From Undaria pinnatifida (Eukaryota; Sar; Phaeophyceae; Laminariales; Alariaceae), in contig JABAKD010000020.1 in NCBI GenBank assembly GCA_012845835.1, positions 14,715,471 to 14,779,470 on the forward strand: a stretch of DNA of 64,000 nucleotides, in the 5' to 3' direction. A model generated the notes under the pieces. The model made no database searches, was not told where the DNA came from, and was given only the letters and a program-made list of their open reading frames with translations. Positions 1 to 12,300 of the stretch are shown piece by piece (position 1 is the first letter of the stretch; each line of letters starts with the position of its first letter). A program made the position numbers and the translations under genes.

Positions 1-1090
1 CCTCCACAATTGAGACAACAGCAGTAGGACATCACCGAGACATGACCGAGACATGACCGACCGAGCAAGGAGAAAATAAGCAGTATGTGCCACTGCTTCT
101 CTCTTCCCCCCTCTGCCCGAGTGTCACGATTTACGAGTACAAAACAGCAAACGATGCCACAACGGCGAGGGCACGGGGTCTCGCCCCCCCCCCCCCCCCC
201 CCCCATTGCCTCGAGATATAGAAGCACACGAACGATGGGATGACGAGGGTCTTTGTTGGACCCGATGACACTGTCAGATAGTATAAAGTAGAGGCAGTGC
301 TGTGCTGGGGAGGTGTGCTTGGATGGTGCAGTGTGGTGGTGAGGCTGTGGCGAGAACGTTTGTTGTGTGGGCCTGGGGGAAGTGCGTGGGATGTGATTTT
401 TTTTTCTTCAAAATATTTGAAATGTAATGCCTTCCCGGAAATTTGTGGAAACGGGTGCATTGGAGACCCAAAAAAGGAAGGTTCGCAAGAAGAAGCAAAT
501 TGGAGCAATCGATTCAACTGCTGTCCTCGCTTTGTTTCCACAGCTCGCTATGGTCGTGTCGATCCACTAAGACGCCTTAGCTGCGCCTGGTATATTTCTT
601 GAGACGAATCTAAGGCGTGCCAAGACGCGATATAGCGAGTAAGACGTGCTTCTCTGTCTGAAAATCAAAGACATGTTTTCTTTCATGTCTTACGTAGAAG
701 ATCGAGCATTTTGGGTCCTCGTGCTGCGGCGACGTCTCTAGAGGCGCCGGACCTTGACCGCCGCGCAATAAAAATGATTATCGACCCTAAATTCGTCAAA
801 CTCGCAGCTGACGTCCTTAGAAAAGTTTTATAAATATATAGCACGGCAGTGTACAGATATCGCAAAGCATGAATCACATCAACACGATAGATTTGTCGAC
901 CGTCGACAGCAGCACAACAGCGGCAGCTCTTTTGCATTACGGCGGTACACGAGAAACATGACATCATCAGAGTCGCCGGCTTAATTTCGACAAAGTTATA
1001 CCCTCGTACTGCCGTATCGCCTTTGGGATGCTAACTTGGACGGTAATAGTAGTGCCGAAGAAAAAGTCGAATATATATATATATTTTTTA
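1..1090. other. no gene seen; low-complexity sequence
   Basis: No open frame here has splice-compatible or family-like protein content. Visible features are a run of about 22 C at 183-204, short T runs, and an AT dinucleotide tract near 1070-1085 just before the truncated TIR element. I could not assign any function. Confidence 0.5.
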
Positions 1091-1275
1091 GGCCCATTCT
1101 TAAGTGGTCGGATCCGTGAATCGAAACTGACGTTTCCGATTTTTTTTTTCGGCTGGTTTCTTCTGAGCCTCCCTCCTTGTTATCGTCAGTCGCGTCGGTT
1201 TTTATAGTGTTGCGATCTTTCCGGAGGCGGTTCGTGTGAGGGAGTACTGCTGTATGGCAGTCTATCGCGTACGTA
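1091..1275 (+). mobile_element. truncated left end of the TTA-type TIR element
   Basis: This stretch begins with GGCC directly after TTA and then follows the left part of the elements at 1431 and 60950: the GTCGG block, the T-run with CTGG, the TCAGTCG block, and the shared segment GTGTGAGGGAGTACTGCTGT. The similarity stops near 1275 and no right terminus is visible, so this is a diverged, right-truncated copy. No coding capacity is seen. Confidence 0.6.
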
Positions 1276-1430
1276 CGTTAATATTGTACACAAAAGTGTG
1301 GCACGATAGAGGTTGCTTTCTTCTCTCGAGGATCTCTACACTAAACACTATACAACCCAGCCACTGACGTTGAGAAGACTGAATTTGAAACTGGATGAAC
1401 AACCTCATGCCTTGAGTGATCACGTCCTAA

Positions 1431-2086
1431 GGCCAGTTCTTATACAGTCGGATTCCGTCAGTCGAGAACGGCCCCTTTCGGCTTGACTTTTTTTCGACTG
1501 GATTCTTCTGGTCGTTCTTCTTATCGTCAGTCGAGTCGATCGTATAGTTTCTAGTGCTCTTTCTAGAGGCGATTGGCGTGAGGGAGTACTGCTACATGGC
1601 ATTCGAACATCGGTTGGCGGCTCTGTGCTTCGCGCGCGACAAACCCTCGTCCAAGCGGGTTGGTGGCGTTGGGCTTAGCCGAAAGCCGCCATAGTTACGT
1701 TCGTAGCTTTACACTCAGCCGAGAGCCGCCAAAGCTACAGCAGACGTAGCCGTTGTTGGCAAAATGGCATCGATACCGCGCGCTGCTGCCGTCAGGTGAT
1801 ACACGCCGCTGGCGAGCGGAGCTAGGAATGCGCCACGCTGACTTCTGGCGAGAAGGAACAGCAGAGATAGCCAAGCCAGCTTCGGCGCTGTTGTATGATA
1901 CTGCTGTGTGGTACCTGGTATAGGTGTGTGGGCGCTGCTGTGTGGTACCTGGTATAGGTGTGTGGGCGTGTGGGTGTGTGTTTGGTGGTGGGACGAGCGA
2001 TGCGATGGGTAAAAAAACACGTGTAGAACTCAGCCGGAAAAAGTCGAGTCGAAAATGCTCTTTTTCGACTGTGTTAAGAATTGGCC
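1431..2086 (+). mobile_element. non-autonomous TIR element, diverged copy
   Basis: This 656-bp copy of the family is best seen at 60950-61739. It opens with GGCCAGTTCTTATACAGTC and closes with the near-inverted GACTGTGTTAAGAATTGGCC. The body shares long blocks with the 60.9-kb copy, including GGGAGTACTGCT, the GAGAGCCGCCAAAGCTACAG block and the GGTACCTGGTATAGGTGTGTG block. The flanking triplets are TAA on the left and TTG on the right, so the target duplication has decayed or the copy is rearranged. It encodes no transposase. The TIR start and 3-bp target site suggest a PIF/Harbinger-type MITE; this is inference from termini only. Confidence 0.75.
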
Positions 2087-3320
2087 TTGGTCTTGAAATT
2101 GAAAAAAAAAAAAAGAAAACGAAATGACATTCCAGCGATACTTCGAATTGTTTAGTTTTACAACTGGAAACCCGTTTTTGGGGACAAAATTACTTGGTTC
2201 GGGGGCCCTAAAGGGGTCAAGTAGTCACGATTTCAAAAAAATGTTTTTGCCAAAAAGTATTACCGCTGTCGAGGCAGTCGTCCACAGACGGTCAAATGTT
2301 CCTTCTTTCTGTGGTTCATCGGAGGCGTTTTTTTCGTCTTTTTTTTTCTTCTTTTTTTTTTGCCGTTTGTAGGCGGTGGGGCGTGAACCGTGTTCCCACG
2401 TTCCCACGAGTAGCTAGCTTCCCGTTTTCAGGATTTTTTTTTTCTCCACTTTATTCTAGTAATATATGGGATATAGTAGGGAAATCAAGTTTTTTTTTTT
2501 TATTTGTCTTGTCCGAGCATCTTGTTGATTTGTTTTTGTTTTTGCTGGAATTTCGGCCGGATAATGCTCCTTGAGGTAGGGTAGAGGTTGGGGTTAGCGT
2601 TCGGGTAGAGTTTGGGGTACACGACGTCGTTATCGCATTGCAGAACACCTGAAAAGAAACAGGGTACTACTGCTGTAATATGAAAGGCAGGCTGATGTTT
2701 ACAGGAACGAGAGAATATGCGGGGGGCGTTGTATAGAATTTGTGTATAACGCACGCTCTGTCAAGTGGAAGCACAGCCTCGGTATGTGGTTGAAATCGAG
2801 TATAGAAGGGCTTACCCGAAATAGCTTTTGTTGTTCAACGTTTTTCATCTGCTTTCCTCACAGGTCCGTGTTTATGTCTGTTGTTGCTGTAGGTGCCCTG
2901 TGCATTGTCTTGCTACTGCTCTGCTTCAGGTAGAAGTTTTGATCGTCGTGTTGCGCTTCAGCTCCTTTAAATGCGTTCCAATTGCATTGCGGTTCAGTTC
3001 CTAGAAAAAGACATGCCGGTACTGTTTGCTGTTCAAGAACTAATACTGTAGCATCGAGATTTTCATCACGTCGGACAAGCAGCATGACAACACGTCAACC
3101 CTGCTGTGTATCACCACCGGAAGATGCCCAGCTACCTTAAACTAAATTACACTGAGCGCGACAACAGTAGTCATATCCACAGTCTCGGCCACTATACTTG
3201 TAGAGCTGAACTGAACGGATATGTTGACGTTGTTGTTTGTTTTCTGCTTCATTTCTCAAGAGAGGAGGGCCCAGCAAGAGCTCCACCGGCTCTCCTTTTA
3301 TGTCAGCCCGATCGATAAAA
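2087..3320. other. upstream region of the kinase gene, no gene seen
   Basis: This is T-rich and A-rich low-complexity DNA with short frames that show no family signal. A fragment near 2160-2225 (GGAAACCCGTTTTTGGGG, then a CCCTAAAGGGG block) resembles fragments near 6340, 6690 and 23380, so it belongs to a dispersed repeat. The promoter and 5' UTR of the kinase presumably lie here, but I see no defined promoter element. Confidence 0.4.
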
Positions 3321-6300
3321 ATGCGAATACCAGTTACTGTGGCTTTTTCGTTGGCAGCGCTGGCTTTTTTACGTGCTCCACCTTCAAATATGAGTGTGTG
3401 CATGGCCTCACCAAAAGTATCCCCCCGTTCTCTCCTCGCCCACCCTCCCCCTTTTTCCCCCTCACGCCCGCCGCTCGTCTTTCGCACTCTTCCCCGTGTC
3501 CCCTAACTCCCTGTCCCACTCTCTTGCAAACCCGCCTCTCCTCTCCCCTTCCGCCCTATCTCCGTATCCGCCCCTCTTGCAAATCCCTCTCGTCCTAAAA
3601 CAAAAACGCCTCATCCTCGCACAGCGTTCCGCACGACGTACAAACTGGGAGATGTGATCGGGGAGGGAGCTTTTTCGCAAGTGCGGTCGGCTACCGTAAC
3701 TCGGCCGGGGCCTCACCAAGGCTTGCAAGTGGCAGTGAAGTGCGTGCAGAGGACTAACCTGCCAAGAGAGGATGAGGAGGACCTGTTGGAAGAGGTGGGA
3801 GGAGGATTGCGGGGAAAGGGGAGGGGGGTTTCGGGGGAAGGAGAGAATAGGGGGGGGGGATGGGGGGGTCGACAAGGTTTCGATAACGCTGACATGTGGA
3901 TGTAGTTTACATGGTATTGATGTAGACTATCAAAAGTGATGTCTGTACTCGTATCGGGGTTGACAAGAGGGGTTGGTAGGCCGATGTCGTGTCGATATCT
4001 ACGTATCGTTGTATGCCGACATATGGTGTGCTTCGAAGTATCAGTGTTGATACTGACGTGTAACTATTGTTGTCGGTGTATGATGGCCATATGATATTGA
4101 TACTGATGTGCTGGTATCGATGTGATATTATTGATGTGTCATGTGTTGGTGTGCAATTGTACCTGTGTATCGATATTGGTGTGTGCCAATATCGATGTAT
4201 CATTGATCTGTTTGTGGTGATGCGTCATCGGCCGATGCGTCTCTCGCCTTCATCCACATTCCCCCGCCGTCCCGCCAATGGAATGCCCATTGCGTGTGGC
4301 GCAGGAAAATTGAATACTGTGTGAGCGTATTTCGTTTTTTTTTTGTCGATGAATCGGTTGTTCACCCTTGTATGGTTGTGTTTCCGAGGTATACATTGTT
4401 TATCGATCCACCCATATATCAGTTATCGACCTCGACCTATATTATCCATCGATGTATCGTTTATCGACCGATATATCGTTTATTAATCCATATATCGGCT
4501 ATTGACCAATATATCGGATCGGTTTATGTATCGGTTATCAATCCATAGGTCGACATATAGACTATTAATACATACCAATTACTGTATATCCATATATCGA
4601 TACGCCGTCTAGCTATCCATATGTCGGTTGTCGATCCATGTATCTTGACTCGACCGATGTATCGATCGACGACTGATATATCGGTTTTCAATCGCCGATA
4701 CACGTATATATCGGTGATCGATTCATATATCAGCTATCTACCGATATATGGATTGTCGATCTCTAGATCGGGTATCGATCCATATATCGGTATAGAGACT
4801 ACGCGCAAATATCGGTACATTGAATTATCGATGCCGCTCTTAACGTACTATTAATAGTGTATATCTATCTTACTTGGCAAGACAGTTTCATCATGTCACG
4901 GGGCCGAGGGAGTCGGGCAAAGGAGGAGGTCTGTTGAAAGCAAAGGGGGGAGGGAGGGGGGGGCAAGGGAGGAGCGGAACAGCTTGGCGTGTCGGCGGCG
5001 CCCACGGCGAGTGGACGAAGGGCGCAGTTTCCCAGAGGAAAACGAGACGCTATTTTTTGTTGGGCGCGGTTGTGGCCCAGCGCTGGGGGGAGCGATGGGG
5101 AGGGGGAGACTGGTTCAGGCCATATATATATCGTGTTATTTCTAGAAATTGTTTCCGATCGGGTCGGTCACCTCCCCCGAGTCGGATGCGGTCAGGGGGA
5201 TCCGAACCGACCCGTGACTTTTTGAGGACCTCCTGGCCCGACCCGTTCCAACCATCCGTGGGTCGGGTCATGATCGGTGAAAATGCCTGGTCATTTGTGC
5301 TATATGTTCGGGCGACGGAAAGAGGCCATGTATACAACGGGGGAGGGGAGGGGATCCCGCTGGCAGCATTTGCCGGCAAATTCTGGTACCGTGGTGTGGC
5401 GGGTTGTTTTCGATGCGGGGGAACCGGTTCCGGTTCGCAGCCCGGTATGGTCCTTGCGTAAAACGCTTGCGGGCTGCGAAACGCTCGTTGTTGGGTTATC
5501 CCTGTTCGCTTGTAGGGTGTTGGCGATTTCCATCCAACCTCGGTCGGGTTTGAAAGTATGGTACAAGTATGGAAGCCGACCAATATCATAACGCAAGACC
5601 AACCAACCCACGAGAAAATTAGGTTAAAAATGAAAAAAATGGAAGGAAAGCATGTTCTAACCATTTTTTTTGGCTGAGTTTTTGTGGGATGGGTCGGCCT
5701 TGGATCGTGTCGTAGAACGGTTTCAATAGTATCAATAGTGTTATGCCTTTTCCTACCCACTTCCTACGGAACCATAATTAGTGTAATAGTTCGCAAACAC
5801 CGTACAACCAAAATTGGTAAAATAGTTCGCAAACACGGTACAACCTAAATTTGTGTATTAGTTCGCAATCCGGTATTTGAACTGTACACCGGGTCTGGCT
5901 GCAAACCTGTTAACCCCTTTTGGAGCCCGGGTGTAACGACCAAAGAAAAAGACGTTTGACAAGTGCGATGTTATCCACCGTCTTTATCAGCGCGCAGAAG
6001 CACGAATGGAGCATGTGGTTGTCGCATAAACCCCTTTTTAGCCCTAAACCTCTCCCCATACTAGCTCCAAGTATGTTTGTTCTGTTCTCAAAACAGGTTT
6101 CCAGCTTTGAAGGCGTTAATGTTGCGGTTCGGACACGTTCGGACACGACAAGTATCACCAGAGTACTCAAGCGGCCTCCGTTGTTTGTTTCGAACAGTCA
6201 ATCCTGTAAACGACAAGTGCTACGACGGATAGAGGTAGCAATTTGTGGCTAGTTTTTTTTGTCGAAATGGCGGGGCTGGCTCCTTAACCCCTTCAAGAAG

Positions 6301-9300
6301 AGCCCCCAACCGAAACCCGTCGCTATACGTTCTAATTTCGAGTAACTTTGTCCCAAAAACGGGTTTCCGGTTGCAAAGGCCGTTATATCCCAACAATGGT
6401 CGGAGTTTATTTCATTCAGGCTTGTTTCGCGATAGCTTTTCGCCTTGAATGTTTCACCTAGGCTGTTTAGGGATTTTGTTCGTCGGAGTACTGTGCGAGT
6501 ACTCTTTTTTGTTTTTCGCCAAAGCAGTTCTTGGATGGGGACAGGTATAGCTATACAGCTCGTCAGAGTAGGAACCCCAGACAGAAAGTGAACAGTGCAC
6601 CTCGACCGTAGGCTGCGTTAATGGTCAGTTTTTATTGGTTAATTTCTCCCTCAGAGGCCAGAAGCCCCAAAGGTGTTGAACGCCTTTGCCCCTGGAAACC
6701 CGTGTTGGGGGAAATTACTTGGAATTAGTATAGGGAGGGGCGTTGGGGCTCTGAAGGGATTTTTAAGTTAGTAGCTGTGCTCACACTTCATGCCCAAGGT
6801 GTTAGTTATCAGGTCTTTTTATAATGGGTTCGGTGAAGGCCGGGTTTTCAGGGGTAATGGGGGTTAGGGTTTAGGGCGGACATGTGTATCATCCCCCACC
6901 AAGAAACACAGTCGGCCTGAAAATGACGGTGCACTACCCCGTGCAGTATGTAGTGCGCCCCTGTTTGGTGGGAAGAGCGTCCGACGAGAGAAAAAGAAGA
7001 TAAGACTCACCGTGTATGAAGAAGGTATCAATAGCATATTTCCCTAATTCTTGCTTGAATTCTCAAGAAATAATCTCGTCCGGGGCTGGTCATCGACCTG
7101 TCATATGGTATTCTCCGTACGAAGCACGTTTTGATTTATTATAGCACACGCAGCTTGCAAAGATGCGTTTCGGGCGAAATTCCGTAGCTGTTGATTAAGA
7201 ATACCTCCATCTCTTTTTTTTTTGTTTTTATAAAGGGCAGTTTACAAACAACTTCAATGTGGTGAAAAAAATGACCCCAAACTTTTGTATCGTGGAAAAT
7301 ATGATACTACAAGAATGTCCCTGGTAGTCTAGTGCTGTATGTACCCTTTTTTTTCCTATCAGCATCCCATATGGTACGTGTGTTCGTTCATATGATGCCG
7401 ACTGCTATTATGTCATCGTGAAGTCCACCGGCGGGATGATATCTGCGTTGAGACGCGGGCCACGGTAGAGGTTGACAACGTTTTTCTGAGGTTTGCTCAA
7501 TTTGGGAGCTCAAGACCAGCCTCTCCCAAAACCTGATCTGGGGAAAAATAAAACTGCTACATACCGGATGAAAAATCCCGTGGCCTATTAATAGGTACAC
7601 GACGAGAATCATTGCAAAAAAAATGACCGATTTACGACGATTTTGGGTTGAAAAGCCCCCGTCATTCAAAATATCATTTTCGCCAAGAAAAGGTATACCT
7701 TATTACCTGTACGATGTATTTCCGACGATTTGGGGCTAAGGAGCCCCCGTCATTCAGAACATCATTTTCGCCAAAAAAAGGTACACCTTAACACCTGTTT
7801 TTCCGACGAATTTGGGTCAAGCAGCCCCCGTCATTTAGGAACAATTTCCGCCAAAAAAAGGTATACCTTAATGCCTCTATTTCCGACAATTTTGGGTCAA
7901 GGAGCGCCCGTCATTCAGGAAACCATTTCAGCCAAAAAAAGGTACACCTTAACACCTCTACAATGTATTTCAGACGATTTTGGGTTAAGCAGCCCCCGTC
8001 ATTCAGTAAACCATCACCATTTCCGCCAAAAAATGGTATACCTTTAATATCTCTACAACGTATTTAAGACGATTTGGGGTTCAAGGAGCCCCGTCATTCA
8101 ACCATTACCATTTCTGCCAAAAAAAGGTATACCTTAATACCTCTCTCGTAGAACACGTCTTGGGTGCTTTTTGTGTCTTGTGTGCGTTCTTGTGTGTTTA
8201 GGATGGGTGTACCCTGTGACACGCCGGACAACACACCCTCCGGGACGCGACTTGCAGAACGGATTTTCCCCACCGCATGAGGGACACGAAGCAACGAAAG
8301 TGGTTCGTCCTGGCATAGACGCGTCGCTCGGCGTTGTTACGCTCTCCCCGCTCTCCCTTTTTTTGAAAACGACCGCCTCGAGAGCCGCCCAGGGGGGGGG
8401 TGTCGGACTTGCTTGTTATATGCGAGTATATAGACCCGCTGGCCCAACCTTTTTCATCTTGACCAGACACAACCTCTCCATTGCCTGAAATGACGAATAA
8501 CGCCTCCTGATGTTGTCGTACACCTGGTATTTGTTCGTGTACTTTTGTGGTTTTTTTTTAGGTGCGCATCTTGCGGTCGATGTAGCACCCTAGTGTGATC
8601 GCAAGGGGATAGAATCTAACGACAGCAGCATTACCTCTCGTGTGTGTGACTTGGTAAATCGTATGGAGGGGGAGGGGGATACAATCTGCGGGATGCAAGC
8701 TGACAACAACAGCATTACCTTTAGTGTGTGTGATTTATTAAATGGTAGGGAGGGGGAGGGGGATAGAGTCTGACAGTACCCACTCTGTCGGTGTTTGTGT
8801 GTTTTCGTTTTTGTTTTTCAGGCGCGCATCTTGCGGTCGACGAAGCACGCTAGCGTGATGGGTGGGGGATAAAATCTTCCTACAGCAGCGTTACCTTTGT
8901 GTTGTGATGTGTTGTGTTTTTTATAAACCGTACGCGGGGGGGGAATAAAATGTGACATTTCCGATACGTCGTTGTGTGTGTTTCGGCTTTTGTTTATGGT
9001 GTGATAATACATTTGTATCGGTGTTTTTGTATGTGTTTTCGTTTTTGTTTTGCAGGTTCGCATCTTGCGGTCCTTGAAGCACCCTAATGTGATCGACATC
9101 TACCAGTTCTTCCAGGACGACCCCCAGGTTTACTATGTGTCCATCGAGTACATGCGGGGGGGAGAGCTGTTCGACCGCATAGTACAAAAGGTAACGAGCG
9201 GTAGCGGTAGCGGTAACCGCGAATGGTAACAGTGAACTGTAAGTGTTACCGGTAACCTCGAATGGTAACAGTGAACGGTAACGGTGACGGTAACCGCGAA

Positions 9301-12300
9301 TGGTAACCGTAACTGTACCCGCTAACGGTAACGGCAATGGTAACGAGGCATCCCCGGCTAGGGGTTGCAGTTTTTGGGTCTGACATGGTGTGAGGTCCTC
9401 AAGAGCGTAACTATCGGTTAGCACGACAACTTTACGAGCGATTTGTTTTGGGACCTGCGCATATAGAAACGTTGCTGATCGGGTTGCGCGAACGAATGTC
9501 TTATTCGAAGTCGTGTCTTGGGGTGATGTTGATGTTGACTTGTCCTCATGCGAGCAGCTGAGAAAACTCTTAGAATATGCGGAGCCCTTTCCTTGGGGGG
9601 GGGTGACTCTTTTAACGGTAACCGTAACGGTAGCGCAACGGTGATGGCAATGGTAATCGTAGCGGTTACGGTATTCTTTACGGTATTCGGGAACTGTACC
9701 GGAACAGTAGCAGTAACTGTAACGGTAGTCGTAGCGGTTACGGTATTTTTTACGGTATCGGGAATTGCACCGAAACGGTCGCAGTAACGGTACTGGTAGT
9801 AGTAGCGGTAACGGTATTCTTTACGGTATTCGGGAATTGCACCGAAACGGTCGCAGTAACGGTACTGGTAGTAGTAGCGGTAACGGTATTCTTTACGGTA
9901 TTCGGGAATTGCACCGAAACGGTCGCAGTAACGGTAATGGTAGTAGTGGCGGTAACGGTACTCTTTACGGTATCGGGGATGGCAAAGGTAACGGTAACCG
10001 TGAACGGTATCGTTATCAGAATGAAGATGTAATGAGGAGTTACTACTGTACGGTGTGGACTATCAGCCATCTTGTCATAGCTGGACCAATTCTACTACTA
10101 TGATTGTAACAATATACTAGTGTTTGTTTTATGACGAATGGCGCTGCGGTTTTCATGTTTTCCGCAGGCGTATTACAACGAGAAGGAGGCTCGCGACCTC
10201 TGCCGCATCCTGCTCGACGCCGTCAGGTACTGCCACGACCTAGGCATCGTGCACCGCGACCTCAAGCCGGAGAACCTCCTCCTCACATCTCAGCACGACG
10301 ATGCCAACGTGAAGCTTGCGGACTTTGGCTTCGCACGTAGCGTCATGAACGGTTACGTGTCGACCCAGTGCGGTACCCCCGGTTATGTCGCGCCCGAGAT
10401 TCTCCGCGCAGAGTCGTACGGCACGGTGAGTTTTTTTTTTTCGTTTTTTTTCTTTGGGGGGGGTGGGGGGTTGGATGATTGGGGGGTTGGTTTTGTTTGT
10501 TGTCTTTGTTTCATGCTGGTTTTCGTTGCGTTTTGATTTTTTTGAGTTTCGTTAAGTTTCTAAATACCATCACCACTGCCACCATTATTACTGCTACTGC
10601 TACTACTGCTACTACTACCACTACTAATACTATTACTACTGCTACTGCTACTACAGCTTACTGAACCTTTTTTTCTTGATTTTGCCTGCAGTCCGTGGAC
10701 ATGTGGAGCGTGGGTGTGATCATCTACATCCTCCTCGGCGGGTACCCGCCGTTCCACGATGAGAACCAGACCCGGCTGTTCCGGAAGATCAAGTCGGGAA
10801 ACTTCAAGTTCCACACGGAATACTGGGGGACGGTTTCGAGCGAAGCTAAGGTACGTCGGGGGTAGGGGGCTTTACCCTGTCGATATGTTGTCCATCGGAA
10901 TTAACTAACTCAATATCACGAGTTTTGCCCACAGATTTTTTTTACTTTTTTGTTTTTTTTTTGTACTGTAACTGATATTTTGTTTTCCCTTTTTCTGTTT
11001 TTTTATTTTTTGTCATGTTCCCCGCTCCCCCGTCCTCCCCTGGTTTCTACCTCCACAGGACCTGATCCGCAGGCTTTTAACGGTAGACCCAAAAAAGCGT
11101 CTCACGGCGGCGCAGGCGGTGACACACCCCTGGCTGCTCAGCAGGGACGCGGACCTGCTGAACCACAACCTCGGAGTTAACCTCGATCAGCTGAAGCTCT
11201 TCAACGCCCGCCGCAAGCTTCGCGCAGCGATCAAGTCGGTGAGTTTCGAGGGGGGGGGCGGGGAGGGGTTGTTTTGTTTTTTTCAACGAGTTGTGAGTTT
11301 TATGCGCGTCAGGTCGGCTTGACGCGTGACGTTCTCACTTCAAAGTCGAAAAGTCACGGGTGAAAGCATGTATCCCATGGTCGGTTGGTTGGTCCTTGGT
11401 CCCTCGTACTTTTCCCATGATGTCGTATTCTATGGTTCTTTCTACCGGTATTGTTTTGCGGCAGCATTTTGTGGTGTGTGCGCGAAAAATGAGGAAGAAA
11501 CCGCAACCCACACGCATAGACAAATAGCCACGCCCGTGGCGCTAGACCACCGGGTCGACCCGACGAGCGACCCGACGAGCGAGCTAGTTATAAGTTATAA
11601 GTGCAATCTCCGGCCCCGGCAAGCAGCCTAGCTGAGCCGCCTCCGGCAGCAAGCCCACAACTGGGGCGGTGGATCTGTCAGCAGGGGCTGCGATCCGCGA
11701 CAACCCGCCGTCTGCTGCTGCTGCCAGTGCTGCTGCTGCTGCTGCTTCGGCAACGATTGCCCTTGCCTTTTTTACGTTCAGTCACATTTCGTACTGGTAT
11801 CGCCGTATTATGAGTACTTCTGTTACGGCTTCAGCCGGCACGGGAGTCGCGTCACACTGTATACCTTGGTACGAGTAGCTAGAGGTACTGCTTGGTGATT
11901 GTTCTACACGCTGTGATGACATGTGATCGGAGCATCAGCACGAGAGAGGCAGGAAGCGGAAAAGTTTGTATTGTATTTACGGATCCGCGGGTTGGACCCG
12001 CCGGGCGCCTGCACGGCAATGTCCCTCAGCTGTAAGTTTGAAAAAGGCGGGTCCGCGGGTCAGATCCGTGGGTTTGACCCGCGGGTCTGCCGAAATCGAC
12101 TCGCGGGTAATGATGGCTTGACCCGCGAGTGACCCGTATCTCGGGGGTCATGACCCGACCCGACCCGCGAGATTTTGAAGCCTAATGATCCGACCCGACC
12201 CGACCCGACCCGATCCGACCAGACCAGACCCGCGAGATTTTGAAGCCCCCTTGACCCGTGAAAAGCACTGTTTTTATTCGTTTATTTACGGGTAGAAGAG

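Noticed and set aside
3321-3416. Kinase first exon ending at the GTATCC donor (3417)
   Set aside because: Phase 0 there does not fit the exon starting at 3625, which needs one extra base; the GTGTGT donor at 3394 fits instead.
7670-8150. Regularly spaced repeats resembling a CRISPR array
   Set aside because: Units are continuous ~85-bp tandem copies with diverged sequence, not short identical repeats with unique spacers, and the genome is eukaryotic.
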